A stretch of 64,000 bases of DNA, taken from the NCBI RefSeq assembly GCF_013009345.1, contig NZ_JABELE010000013.1, forward strand, positions 1 through 64,000. The letters are read 5' to 3'. This document shows, in pieces, positions 53,192 through 61,976 of the stretch. The stretch's first letter is position 1. Each line of letters opens with the position of its first letter. Under the pieces are notes generated by a model, which saw nothing but the letters and a program-made list of their open reading frames with translations, was not told the DNA's origin and did no database searches. This stretch comes from Acinetobacter geminorum. Its GTDB lineage: Bacteria; Pseudomonadota; Gammaproteobacteria; Pseudomonadales; Moraxellaceae. The translations under genes and the position numbers were made by a program.

Positions 53192-56100
53192 TTATGTTAG
53201 ACGATGCACATCAATGGTTTCACCATCTTTTAGCAGCTTATACAGCACCTTGATCACATTCTGCATCGCTTGTGCATCGGTCTTGAGCAACAATGCTGAT
53301 AAGTCTTGATGTGAGGTCAGTGCTTGAATAATTGCGCCTTTCGTTGCCGATGGCAAATTACCTTGCAAGGCTGTGGATTCAGGATTATTTTCAATCTGAG
53401 CCATAACTACATCGTTATTTCGTAGAATGGTTACTAAATGATTGATGTACACCACCTGTTCTTCACGGGTAGAAATATCCCCAAAGGTCTGTGCAATCAG
53501 CTCGATCACTTCTTTGAGATAAGTCATTTTGTTTGGCTGCAAGTCACCGTTTGCTGTGCCTTGGATAGGTGCTAATGGTTGAGGTCCATCCGCTTCGGGT
53601 TCATCTGTACTACCATCGCCATCGGTTTTGAGTTTCTTTTTAAAGATGCCAAAGCCAGTCAGTACCAAGCCTGAAATATCAATTTCTTTAGCAGACATAC
53701 CATTTAATCGTTTGGATAAGAGCTTGGTAAATGCCGAAAAGTTTTCAAGTTCAGGGTCGCCAAAGTCAATAAGCTGTGCTACATAGGAATAAATACGGCT
53801 AAACTTATCCAAATTGCCTTTAAAGCGCATCAAGGTTTGTAATTCTACGTCCAATTGCTTGCGCTCAAATTCGGCTTTTTCCGCGCCTTCATCATTACCA
53901 TCTGCTTTAGCCTGATCGAACGCTATTTCTTGTAGCTCAATCGCCTGTTTGAGCATTTTCAGTTTTTGGTTAAATAGTCGAGCGACACGATCAGTTGCTT
54001 TAAACAGGTCGGGATGCGTGGTTTCTTTGAAATCATGATTGCTAATATCGCGAATAGTTTTAAAACGAGCTGCTTTAAACTCCACCAAATCATCTTCGGT
54101 AATCAGATCAAGTTCTTCAATATTATCTTTGATGGTATAAACCACATTCGGGTCTTGTACATCCACCATTTTTGCCCCGTTGTCGTACTTTTTGAAGCAC
54201 TTTAAAATCCATTCAGGGTCATTTACAAAGTCAACTACAAAGGTTTGATCTTTGCCTGTGGTGGTACGGTTTAAGCGTGACAAGGTTTGTACCACCTCAA
54301 CTTCATTGGCAATGACTTTATCAATGTACATGGCGCAGAGTTTGGGTTGGTCAAAGCCTGTTTGGAATTTATTCGCCACTACCATTAAGCGATATTCAGG
54401 GCGGTCAAATGTGATGCGTAAATCAGAATTAGGTGCATCGGCATTCATATTGGCTTCGGTAAATTCAGCATCTTCACCAACTTGAAATAGCGCCCCATTT
54501 TCGCTATCACCATCTGCTTCATGGCTAATCTGTTTGCCCGTGAGCTTACCCGAAAATGCCACCAAGACACGGTAGGCACTGTATTCAGGGTTATCTTCAA
54601 TATATTTTTCCAAGGCAATTTTATATCGTGCTGCCGCAGGGCGTGAACTGGTCACGATCATGGCTTTGGCTTGACCATTAAGCAAATTGGCAACATTGTG
54701 GTGAAAGTGTTGAATAATAAACTGCACCTTTTGCGTGACATTGGTCGCGTGTAAAGCCATCCAACGGGCTAAGGCTTTCTTGGCTGCTTTAGAATTGACC
54801 CGTTTATCATCATCAACAGCTTCACCGCCGAGTTTAAAAGCTGTTTTATAAGGCACGTAGCCTTGCAGTACATCTAAAATAAAGCCTTCTTCAATGGCTT
54901 GACGTTGCGGATATAGATGGAAGGATTCAGGCAAGTTATCATCACTGGCAGGCTCACCATTTTTAGTGCGCCCAAACAACATTTTAGTCGAGTGTTTTGG
55001 AGTTGCAGTAAAGGCAAAGTGACTGATGTTTTTGGACTGTACACGGGCTTTTTGAATCTGCTCAAGCAATTCCTCAACAGTCAGGTTAGCCATTGCTTCA
55101 CCCGACTGCAATGCCAATGTCGCTTGCAGTTTAGATGCTGTTGAGCCTGTTTGCGAGGTATGTGCTTCATCAATCACAATACCGTAGTTACGGTCGCTTA
55201 AACTGGTATTGGTCAGAATCGCTTCCATCACATGCGGGAAAGTCTGAATGGTCACAATAATGATCTGTTTATTGGACAACAGTGCATCTTCAAGCTGTTT
55301 GCTTTTCGATTTGCCTGCATGTTCTTTGTCATCACGATTAATTGCAGCAATTAAGCCTTTCTGATGGTCTAATTGTTGAATCGCTTCCTGTAACTGGTCA
55401 TCCAGTACCGTTCGGTCAGTGACGACAATGACGGAGTTATAAAACGGTGTACCGTCATTGTGACGCAAACGTACCAGTGAATGACACACCCAAGAAATCG
55501 TAGAGGTTTTACCTGACCCTGCGCTATGTTCACATAGATAATTCAGTCCTACGCCTTTTTCTTGCACATCGGCAATGATTTTATTCACCGCATCAAACTG
55601 ATGATAACGCGGGAAGATCAAGCGTTCCTGTACCGTCCAATTACCATATAGATCGACTTTGTTTTTCTTTTCTACATAGACAAAATTATGGAAAATTTTC
55701 AGCCAATTATCACGTTGGCAGACATAATCCCAAAAGTAAGCTACTGGATAATCTTCACCTTTAGCCACATCCGCAGGAGGATTGCCTGCATGTCCCTGAT
55801 TACCTTTATTAAATGGCAAGAAATAAGTGCTTTCACCATCTAAAGCGGTGGTCATGGCAATTTCAGATTCAGACAAGGCAAAATGCACAATTGCACCACG
55901 CTTGGGTGTCAGCAATGGCTCTTTACGTCTTGTTTTAGGGTCTATCGGCTTACGGTCATTTTTATACTGCTCAATGGCATCTTCTAAAGACTGGTTAAAC
56001 TCGGTTTTTATTTCTACCGTTGCCATTGGCAAGCCATTAATAAAGAATACAAGGTCTAAAATGCCTGCATCTTTGGATGGATGATATTTGAGTTGTGGGA

Positions 56101-56485
56101 CAACACGTAGAATATTGGCGTTATAGCGGTCAATGACGGCTTGATTGCGTCCATCTTCGGGTGCGCTTTCACTGAGGTCGATTGTGCCTGCGCCCGCCAT
56201 GCTAAAGCCATTACGAAAGATATGGATTGTGCCTTTTTTATTCAGTTCATCATCCAAGCGGTCGATGATGCGTTTTTCGGTATTATTGCCATTCAAGGCT
56301 TGCAGTTTTTCCCACTTTTCAGGCTGTGTGGCTTGAATCCATGTGATTAAATCTTCGGGATAGAGTGCATATTCGGTATGATAATTTTTACTTTGCCCAA
56401 CCACCCAACCTTGCGCTTGCAGATTTTGCACAATATAGGCTTCTAAGTGACTTTCATAATGGGCTTTGTCTGCCAAGATATTCAT
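53192..56485 (-). CDS. hsdR: Type I restriction enzyme, HsdR subunit
   Basis: 1097 residues, full length. N-terminal nuclease domain with PD-(D/E)xK elements AGILDLVFFINGLPMATVEIKTE (near residue 145-167). Helicase motor: Walker A HSAGSGKTSTISW (near 320), DEAH box IVIDEAHTSQTG, SFTATP-like FAFTATPKHS, and motif VI region VVQTLSRLNRTTTGKD. A C-terminal helical part binds the HsdM/HsdS core. It translocates DNA and cuts unmodified foreign DNA. It starts 16 bp after abiF and is followed directly by the transposase gene. Confidence 0.96.
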   Translation of the reverse strand: MNILADKAHYESHLEAYIVQNLQAQGWVVGQSKNYHTEYALYPEDLITWIQATQPEKWEKLQALNGNNTEKRIIDRLDDELNKKGTIHIFRNGFSMAGAGTIDLSESAPEDGRNQAVIDRYNANILRVVPQLKYHPSKDAGILDLVFFINGLPMATVEIKTEFNQSLEDAIEQYKNDRKPIDPKTRRKEPLLTPKRGAIVHFALSESEIAMTTALDGESTYFLPFNKGNQGHAGNPPADVAKGEDYPVAYFWDYVCQRDNWLKIFHNFVYVEKKNKVDLYGNWTVQERLIFPRYHQFDAVNKIIADVQEKGVGLNYLCEHSAGSGKTSTISWVCHSLVRLRHNDGTPFYNSVIVVTDRTVLDDQLQEAIQQLDHQKGLIAAINRDDKEHAGKSKSKQLEDALLSNKQIIIVTIQTFPHVMEAILTNTSLSDRNYGIVIDEAHTSQTGSTASKLQATLALQSGEAMANLTVEELLEQIQKARVQSKNISHFAFTATPKHSTKMLFGRTKNGEPASDDNLPESFHLYPQRQAIEEGFILDVLQGYVPYKTAFKLGGEAVDDDKRVNSKAAKKALARWMALHATNVTQKVQFIIQHFHHNVANLLNGQAKAMIVTSSRPAAARYKIALEKYIEDNPEYSAYRVLVAFSGKLTGKQISHEADGDSENGALFQVGEDAEFTEANMNADAPNSDLRITFDRPEYRLMVVANKFQTGFDQPKLCAMYIDKVIANEVEVVQTLSRLNRTTTGKDQTFVVDFVNDPEWILKCFKKYDNGAKMVDVQDPNVVYTIKDNIEELDLITEDDLVEFKAARFKTIRDISNHDFKETTHPDLFKATDRVARLFNQKLKMLKQAIELQEIAFDQAKADGNDEGAEKAEFERKQLDVELQTLMRFKGNLDKFSRIYSYVAQLIDFGDPELENFSAFTKLLSKRLNGMSAKEIDISGLVLTGFGIFKKKLKTDGDGSTDEPEADGPQPLAPIQGTANGDLQPNKMTYLKEVIELIAQTFGDISTREEQVVYINHLVTILRNNDVVMAQIENNPESTALQGNLPSATKGAIIQALTSHQDLSALLLKTDAQAMQNVIKVLYKLLKDGETIDVHRLT

Positions 56486-56501
56486 GCGATTCCCCTAATT
56501 T

Positions 56502-57548
56502 TTAATTCTGTTGTAATGCGTGTTGCCAAAACGGGTCTTGATGCCATAACTCAGGCATTCCCATGTTGGCTTTGGATAGTGATGGATACTGCTCGATTAA
56601 GTCTTTGAGTCGTTTTGCCCATGTTGAATTTGGGCTGATCTTATAAAGTAAGGTTTGTATTGCCACTAAAAGCATATAGGTACGCTTCTCATAGCGAATC
56701 GCGGTATTACTTAATATGATTGGTTGTTGAAGCCATTGAATTGCATTTGAAGTTGGAATCTTGATGCTGCGACCATGTTCTTTATTCCATAGTCTGCTAT
56801 GGTGGGCGCATAAGTTTCGCACGTCATTCAGGCTTTTCAGCCATGATTCCAAGACTTCAGCATGTAGCCCTAGATTCTGAGCGATCTGTTTTTTGGCTTG
56901 ATTGGATTTTAGCCCGACATAGAGATGGCTGAGTTCGCCCCAAGTCAGCATTTCGATCATCATCCACGAAGGCGGTAATTTCGGGCTGTCATATTTAGAT
57001 AAATAGTGGCGTAAGAAGTTTTCTTTACGCACTTTGTCTTTCAAAGCATCTTTATCAGCTTGCGATACAGATTTACGTTGATCAATGGCTTTTTCATCAC
57101 GCTCTAAGCGGCTTTTTTCATCCAGTAATTGTCGTTCAATACTGGCAAGCAAACGCATGTGGGCATAGTTATGGCTAAAACGCTGTTCATCGGTGTACCA
57201 AAAGGCATTGCCTGATTGATGGCATAACACATTACAAATCTGCGCCCTTATTGCCACTTCAATACGTTCAATGGCATCCATGACCAAGAGCCTTAACTCC
57301 CGATCAAAGATATACAGATTGAGTACATCATCAAATGTGGTATTGGCTTTAAATTGATGTAATACCGTTGAATTAGCTGTGATCGCTTTTTGAAATGGAA
57401 TGGTATAAGCAGATAGGCGATAGTAGCCAATAAAGCTTAAATAGCGGTCTGCCCGTGCAAGGTTAGGAATGATCAAGCCACGATCTTGCCAAGTTTGAAG
57501 GTGCTCTTGATTACTTTTTGCCTGTTTAGTAAATTGAACCATCATCAT
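56502..57548 (-). CDS. abiF: AbiF-type (Abi_2 family) HEPN abortive-infection protein
   Basis: 348 residues. Abi_2 features: RGLIIPNLARADRYLSFIGYYRLSAYTIPF near the N-terminus, NLYIFDRELRLLVMDAIERIEVAIRAQI near residues 77-104, LPPSWMMIEMLTWGELSHLY, and the HEPN ribonuclease motif RNLCAHH with Arg244 and His249. Such proteins are predicted RNases that halt growth on phage attack; AbiF is related to the ancestors of Cas13 and works with a non-coding RNA. A structured RNA ends about 10 bp before its ATG cluster (57548). Inserted between hsdS and hsdR. Confidence 0.9.
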   Translation of the reverse strand: MMMVQFTKQAKSNQEHLQTWQDRGLIIPNLARADRYLSFIGYYRLSAYTIPFQKAITANSTVLHQFKANTTFDDVLNLYIFDRELRLLVMDAIERIEVAIRAQICNVLCHQSGNAFWYTDEQRFSHNYAHMRLLASIERQLLDEKSRLERDEKAIDQRKSVSQADKDALKDKVRKENFLRHYLSKYDSPKLPPSWMMIEMLTWGELSHLYVGLKSNQAKKQIAQNLGLHAEVLESWLKSLNDVRNLCAHHSRLWNKEHGRSIKIPTSNAIQWLQQPIILSNTAIRYEKRTYMLLVAIQTLLYKISPNSTWAKRLKDLIEQYPSLSKANMGMPELWHQDPFWQHALQQN

Positions 57549-57557
57549 TTCTCAGGC

Positions 57558-57665
57558 AAAAAAAACCTGCCGATTTGTGCGTGAACAAGCGAACTTGAAC
57601 CTAGGCATGGCAGGTATGTTGGTGAGAATAATGACAAATGTCGCTATTGAAGTAAAGCGAAATTT
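57558..57665 (-). ncRNA. Structured abiF-associated RNA (abiF RNA motif candidate)
   Basis: In the 134-bp gap between hsdS and abiF, read on the minus strand: a hairpin TCGCT/AGCGA (57660-57641), a linker, then ACCTGCC (57615-57609) pairing with GGCAGGT (57571-57565) and running into T8 (57565-57558). The 37-base loop can hold further structure. The arrangement, RNA then terminator then toxin-like gene, is that of RNA antitoxins, and the position matches the abiF RNA motif known from comparative genomics. The 5' end is estimated only. Confidence 0.75.
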
Positions 57666-57682
57666 ACACTTTGCTAAAGAAA

Positions 57683-58993
57683 TCATGCGCCAAACTCCCT
57701 TACGTCAATTTTGCCTGTAACTGCATGAGAGATAATCGAAGCTCGGTATTCTTTGAGTTTGTCGATAAGTTGATTTTGCTTTTCAATAAGAGTATCTATT
57801 TTAGAGTTTTCTATCTCTAGGTGATTAACAATCCCTTGTTGTTCGACTAATGGTGGAAGAACTACATCAACAATTCCTATTAGATCAGAGCTAATATTAG
57901 GAAAATTATCAGTTAGACCCACTCCTAGCATACGAATATTAGTTTGAAATCCATGACTAGAAACTAGGTAAAACACAAATTGCTTTATTGCGTAAGATGT
58001 TATATCAAGTCTACCTACACGTTGATTAATTAGAGCAAAACTTAACTCTTTAGGTAAAAGACCAACTTTCCCTAAACTTGCACCCGTCATGCAAAATATC
58101 AAATCCCCTGTATAAGCAGAGAATTGATTAAAAACTTTTTTAGTACAGCTATTAACATAGACAATTTTATCAGTTGAAATAGATTTATCTTGAATATTTG
58201 AAATTCGAATTACTGGATAATTACCTTCTTCAAAAAAATCATCACTTGAAAATGCAAATCCACCTTTACACCAAAATAATCTTTTGGATTTCACCACTTC
58301 CCAATGCTTAGGCACTTCCCCCAACCATTCCACACCACTGTCTTTCATCGGTGTATTAGGGTTTAAACCTTTGGTCACGGCATGAGAAATAATCGACTTA
58401 CGCTGTTCTTCCAAAAGCTCAATTAACTTTTCTTGCTTGGCAATAAGGGTGTCAATTCGGGCAGTTTCGGTGTCGAGAAATGAAACAATGCGTTTTTGTT
58501 CATCTTTATTTGGTAAAACAACAGGCATTTTATTTAATTCGTCCATCTTTAAAGATTGACGCATACCTTCGCCCATCGAATAAAATACTTTCTGTAAGTC
58601 GTAAGCACGAAACAAATAATTATAAAAATCTGCATTCTGTTTGGTTTTGACGGCAATATATGCAGACGTAATAATTCCGTGATACTTTGAGATAGCACTT
58701 CTTAAACTACGTTTATCATTTTGCAAATCCGTAAAGCGGAAAACAATATTATTTGGTTCAATAATTTGATAAGTTTCAAAGGATTCAGGCAATAAACCTT
58801 TATTGTCATCAATATTCTTTTCTTTAATATTTCCATAACTTAAAGACAAAACATTAGTTTCTTTTAAGCCAATATTTTTCTTTTTGTTTTCATCAAAAAG
58901 ATAACCAAACCTTTTTAAATTCCAATGTTCAGGTACATCACCTAACCATTCCACACCACTTTTTTTATAACTTGGGTATTGTTTAAATTCCAT
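57683..58993 (-). CDS. hsdS: Type I restriction-modification specificity subunit HsdS
   Basis: 436 residues with the classical two-fold architecture. Each half starts with a SGVEWLGDVPEHW-type segment (residues about 12 and 219), has one target-recognition domain, and ends in a helix (LLEEQRKSIISHAVTKG near 192; LKEYRASIISHAVTGK near 420) that forms the spacer coiled coil. Two different recognition domains imply a bipartite asymmetric target; the sequence cannot be read off. It starts 2 bp after hsdM, with its ribosome site inside the hsdM end. Intact. Confidence 0.95.
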   Translation of the reverse strand: MEFKQYPSYKKSGVEWLGDVPEHWNLKRFGYLFDENKKKNIGLKETNVLSLSYGNIKEKNIDDNKGLLPESFETYQIIEPNNIVFRFTDLQNDKRSLRSAISKYHGIITSAYIAVKTKQNADFYNYLFRAYDLQKVFYSMGEGMRQSLKMDELNKMPVVLPNKDEQKRIVSFLDTETARIDTLIAKQEKLIELLEEQRKSIISHAVTKGLNPNTPMKDSGVEWLGEVPKHWEVVKSKRLFWCKGGFAFSSDDFFEEGNYPVIRISNIQDKSISTDKIVYVNSCTKKVFNQFSAYTGDLIFCMTGASLGKVGLLPKELSFALINQRVGRLDITSYAIKQFVFYLVSSHGFQTNIRMLGVGLTDNFPNISSDLIGIVDVVLPPLVEQQGIVNHLEIENSKIDTLIEKQNQLIDKLKEYRASIISHAVTGKIDVREFGA

Positions 58994-58995
58994 TT

Positions 58996-61002
58996 TTAAA
59001 CCTCCCCAAGCAATTTTGCGACTTCGGCAGACAACTCTTTGATCTCCGCCATAATTTCATTTGGGTGGCGTGGCTGCTCGAATACATAGAAATAACGGTT
59101 AAAGTTAATTTCATAACCCACTACACCTACTTGACCATCTTTGGCATCGGTATAACTGGTATCAATTACCGCATCAGGCGCATGAGGAAGTACCTCTTTT
59201 GCCATATAGTCCTCAATATTTTGATTTAAAGGAATATTTTCATAGTCGGTGAGGTCACTGTCGATTTGTACTTCACCATTAATTTCAACGGCTTCGGCAT
59301 CAGGATTTTGCACACCAAACGCAGCGATCAAAGCATTCTTTAAGCCCTTACTGACTTTGCTGAGTGGTAGATTTTTCAGGAATGTATTCTCAAACCAAGC
59401 ATAGTCTTTGCTGTCACCAAACTGCTGCTCAATATAAGCTGATACCGCATTTTGGTCGCTGTCTGATAACTTGCCAAACTCTTTCGATGCTTTAAACGAT
59501 TCCAGTTTTTCCGCATCAAATTGAAGATCAATCCGTAGAGGGCGCAAGACTTTGACTCTGCGATAGCCAAAGTCAGTATAGTCAAAGATTTTACTAACCA
59601 AACTTTCTTCAAAATCTGCATAAATACGGCTAATTTCATCAATCGAATTTTGGTCAATAAACTTGCGCTTGTTGCCCTCATTCTTGCGCATAGATGAACC
59701 CATGCCTGTAGCATCAATGAGCTGTACTTTGCCTTTGCGCTGTTCAGGTTTACGGTTTGAGATTAACCAAATATATGTACCAATACCTGTACGGAAGAAA
59801 ATATCAGTCGGCAATGCCACAATTGCTTCGAGATAATCATTTTCTAAAATGAATCGTCTAATTTCCGACTCGCCTGAGCCTGCACCACCGTTAAACAATG
59901 GTGAACCTGATAGCACAATCGCACCACGACCACCACCATTTTCAGGCAGTTCTAGTTTGGAAATTAGATTTTGTAAAAAAAGCATTGAGCCATCACTGGC
60001 TTTAGGCAAGCCCGCACCAAAACGACCACTTAAACCCTTTTCTTTATGCTCTAACTGTACGGCTTTGGCATCGTTTGCCCAAGACAGTCCAAAAGGCGGA
60101 TTGGAACATTGGTAATGAAAACGCTGATCTAAAAAATGATCTTTGCTTAATGTACTGCCTAATTTGATATTTTTGGAAAGATCACGACTTGGGTCAGATT
60201 CTAATTTTTTGAGTAACATTGCACCCAATGCGACAGCATGAGTTTCTTCTATCAGCTCTTGACCATAAGGCACAAGTACAGGAGCAACACTATATCGGTC
60301 TTTATAGCCTTCTACATAGTTCATCATGTCGGTTAAAAAACCCGAAGTACCACAGGTTTGATCGTAGATGGTACGAATTAAACCGTTCTTTTGTTCAAAC
60401 AGCTCATTATCAGGCTCAAGCAATAAAGTTGCTGCTAAATGCACAATATCACGCGGAGTCATGAAGTCCTCAGACCCCGTACCGACTTCTGCACCAAACT
60501 TCGCAATTAAATGTTCATAGACATTACTCATGGTGCGGTCAGGCACAACATTCGGATGTAAGTCGATGGCAGCGAAATTATTGCAAATACGCAGTAATAG
60601 ATTAGCTTTGGCTAATTTATTAATTGTTGTATTGAAATCAAATTGTTCAAAGATGACACGTACATTTTCAGAGAAATTGGCGATGTAATCTTCAAGATTA
60701 GCTTTGGTTTTTGTACCACCTAAATTAGAAAGATTATAGGTGGATTTGTTATAAAACGGATTTGTACTGACATTGGTTAGAATGTCATCAATGGCTAAAC
60801 CTTGATCTTTAAATTGCGTATAAGTGTTGAGAACCGCTTCTTTCGTTGGCTCAAGTACACATTCCAAACGTCTTAAAATCGTAAAAGGTAGAATCACCTT
60901 GGCGAAATCTATATGCTGAAAGCCACCTCCACGAAGGTCATTGGCATTACTCCAAATAAAACTAGCGAGAGTAGATTCGGTATTGTTTGGTGTAGAAGCC
61001 AT
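58996..61002 (-). CDS. hsdM: Type I DNA adenine methyltransferase HsdM
   Basis: 668 residues from ATG 61002 (MASTPNNTE); the frame can be extended to a TTG at 61026, inside a 16-bp repeat. SAM-binding motif DQTCGTSGFLTDM (near residue 214) and the catalytic SNPPFGLSW (N6-adenine type, near 300); upstream FMTPRDIVHLAATLLLEP is typical of HsdM. It modifies host sites and forms the core with HsdS. First gene of the operon; two copies of the CAACCTT-N4-TGCAA motif sit in its promoter and leader. Confidence 0.95.
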   Translation of the reverse strand: MASTPNNTESTLASFIWSNANDLRGGGFQHIDFAKVILPFTILRRLECVLEPTKEAVLNTYTQFKDQGLAIDDILTNVSTNPFYNKSTYNLSNLGGTKTKANLEDYIANFSENVRVIFEQFDFNTTINKLAKANLLLRICNNFAAIDLHPNVVPDRTMSNVYEHLIAKFGAEVGTGSEDFMTPRDIVHLAATLLLEPDNELFEQKNGLIRTIYDQTCGTSGFLTDMMNYVEGYKDRYSVAPVLVPYGQELIEETHAVALGAMLLKKLESDPSRDLSKNIKLGSTLSKDHFLDQRFHYQCSNPPFGLSWANDAKAVQLEHKEKGLSGRFGAGLPKASDGSMLFLQNLISKLELPENGGGRGAIVLSGSPLFNGGAGSGESEIRRFILENDYLEAIVALPTDIFFRTGIGTYIWLISNRKPEQRKGKVQLIDATGMGSSMRKNEGNKRKFIDQNSIDEISRIYADFEESLVSKIFDYTDFGYRRVKVLRPLRIDLQFDAEKLESFKASKEFGKLSDSDQNAVSAYIEQQFGDSKDYAWFENTFLKNLPLSKVSKGLKNALIAAFGVQNPDAEAVEINGEVQIDSDLTDYENIPLNQNIEDYMAKEVLPHAPDAVIDTSYTDAKDGQVGVVGYEINFNRYFYVFEQPRHPNEIMAEIKELSAEVAKLLGEV

Positions 61003-61010
61003 TTTATTTT

Positions 61011-61026
61011 CAACCTTATTTTGCAA
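61011..61026 (+). repeat. 16-bp motif CAACCTT-N4-TGCAA, copy in hsdM leader
   Basis: Spacer ATTT. It lies 9 bp upstream of the hsdM ATG, overlapping the likely ribosome-binding region on the minus strand. Confidence 0.8.
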
Positions 61027-61059
61027 TAGTTAAATATTATGCAATTAATGCAAATTTTT

Positions 61060-61075
61060 CAACCTTGAAATGCAA
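61060..61075 (+). repeat. 16-bp motif CAACCTT-N4-TGCAA, copy in the hsdM/221-aa gene promoter region
   Basis: Spacer GAAA. 49 bp from the preceding copy. Between them ATGCAATTAATGCAAA adds two half-sites. The position suits an operator for both divergent genes. Confidence 0.8.
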
Positions 61076-61169
61076 TATTTAAAAATTTCAAATCTGACTA
61101 ATTTTCTATTTCAGAATAAAGACTTAATGTTAAAATTTATCACAGGATAATCATTAGGCTTGGTGTGAG

Positions 61170-61835
61170 ATGCCAAATAAGCAAGAAAAAATGACAGCAT
61201 TTGGACAGTTTCGTATCTTAAAAATTGGAACAAAGTATATTCAAGCTGAACTGATCGGTAGTGTAAAAAATTATCAAGCCCAACTTGTCAAAAATGCCGT
61301 GCTATCAGATATAGAAATAGGTGCAACCATTTTTCTGCGAGTAAATGATCAATCTATCCAAAACAGATACGGCACTAAAGTTCAGTTTGTACCAATTGAG
61401 CTTTTAACTGACCAAGCTGAAATAGAGAAATACATTTTGGCTGACAGGAAGCGAGTAGCAGAAATTTACATTCAAGCAGCACAAGAAAATTTGGATAAAG
61501 GTTGGTATAGTGGTGATGCCATAGATAAGGCACTATTTTTTAGCGCAAGTCATCCAACTTATAAACCAATCAATATTGAGCTACGCCACAGACGACTCAA
61601 AAATATCATTCATGCTTGTTGTAATTATCAGCACAAAACAACAGCACACTTCATTCATTTGTGTCGAGCAACTATAGATATGTACAAAGATGAACAACGA
61701 TTGAGTGATTTGGAATTGAACCAGTTTGAACAAAGCATCATTAAGATTCAATCTGATTTGAATTTATCAGAAGAAAATACTCAACAAAAAGCAAATGAAT
61801 ATTTGAGTCAACTAAAAGGATTATTAAAAAGCTAA
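61170..61835 (+). CDS. Unknown 221-aa cargo protein, divergent from hsdM
   Basis: No family recognised. The N-terminal 95 residues are beta-rich with an FGQFRILKIGTKYIQAELIGSVKNYQAQL start that could be a small OB- or SH3-like barrel; the rest is helical with several His (ATHFIHLCRATIDMYK as in TAHFIHLC) and a charged C-terminal helix. No signal peptide. It is bracketed by two repeats upstream and three downstream, inside the transposon. Possible roles: regulator of the operon, accessory defence factor or transposition accessory; none is proven. Confidence 0.75.
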   Translation: MPNKQEKMTAFGQFRILKIGTKYIQAELIGSVKNYQAQLVKNAVLSDIEIGATIFLRVNDQSIQNRYGTKVQFVPIELLTDQAEIEKYILADRKRVAEIYIQAAQENLDKGWYSGDAIDKALFFSASHPTYKPINIELRHRRLKNIIHACCNYQHKTTAHFIHLCRATIDMYKDEQRLSDLELNQFEQSIIKIQSDLNLSEENTQQKANEYLSQLKGLLKS

Positions 61836-61844
61836 ATTCACTTT

Positions 61845-61976
61845 CAACCTTATAATGCAAATTTTAAAATTGATTAGCTCAAGTAATTCAACCTTAGATT
61901 GCAAAAATTAGAGTTTTGGTAAGTTAAAAAATAAGGCGAGATTTAAAAAAAATCCCACCTTAAAATGCAAATAGCC
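61845..61976 (+). repeat. Right subterminal repeats and right terminal inverted repeat of the transposon
   Basis: Three copies of CAACCTT-N4-TGCAA in one orientation: 61845-61860 (spacer ATAA), 61889-61904 (AGAT), and 61955-61970 (AAAA, one mismatch), the last being the inner part of the right terminal repeat that ends AAATAGCC at 61976. The copy at 61845 matches the left terminus in 15 of 16 inner bases. They look like transposase-binding sites. Confidence 0.85.

Larger units (their letters stand above)
51819..61976 (-). mobile_element. 10.2-kb ISL3-family transposon carrying type I RM and abiF
   Basis: Left terminus starts GGCTATTTGCATTATATGG (51819 on); the right terminus, read inward from 61976, starts GGCTATTTGCATTTTAAGG. 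The first 13 bases are identical and most of the next ten match. Perfect 8-bp direct repeats ATTTATTT flank the unit. It contains an ISL3-type transposase at its left end, hsdR, abiF with its RNA, hsdS, hsdM and a 221-aa gene. The base composition inside is closer to the core genome than that of the AT-rich flanks. The intact duplication implies insertion as one unit. Confidence 0.9.

Noticed and set aside
61011..61970. CRISPR array formed by the CAACCTT-N4-TGCAA repeats
   Set aside because: Only 16 bp with a variable core, irregular spacing (44 to 780 bp), a coding gene in the middle, and the copies are shared with the transposon termini. They fit transposase-binding sites better.
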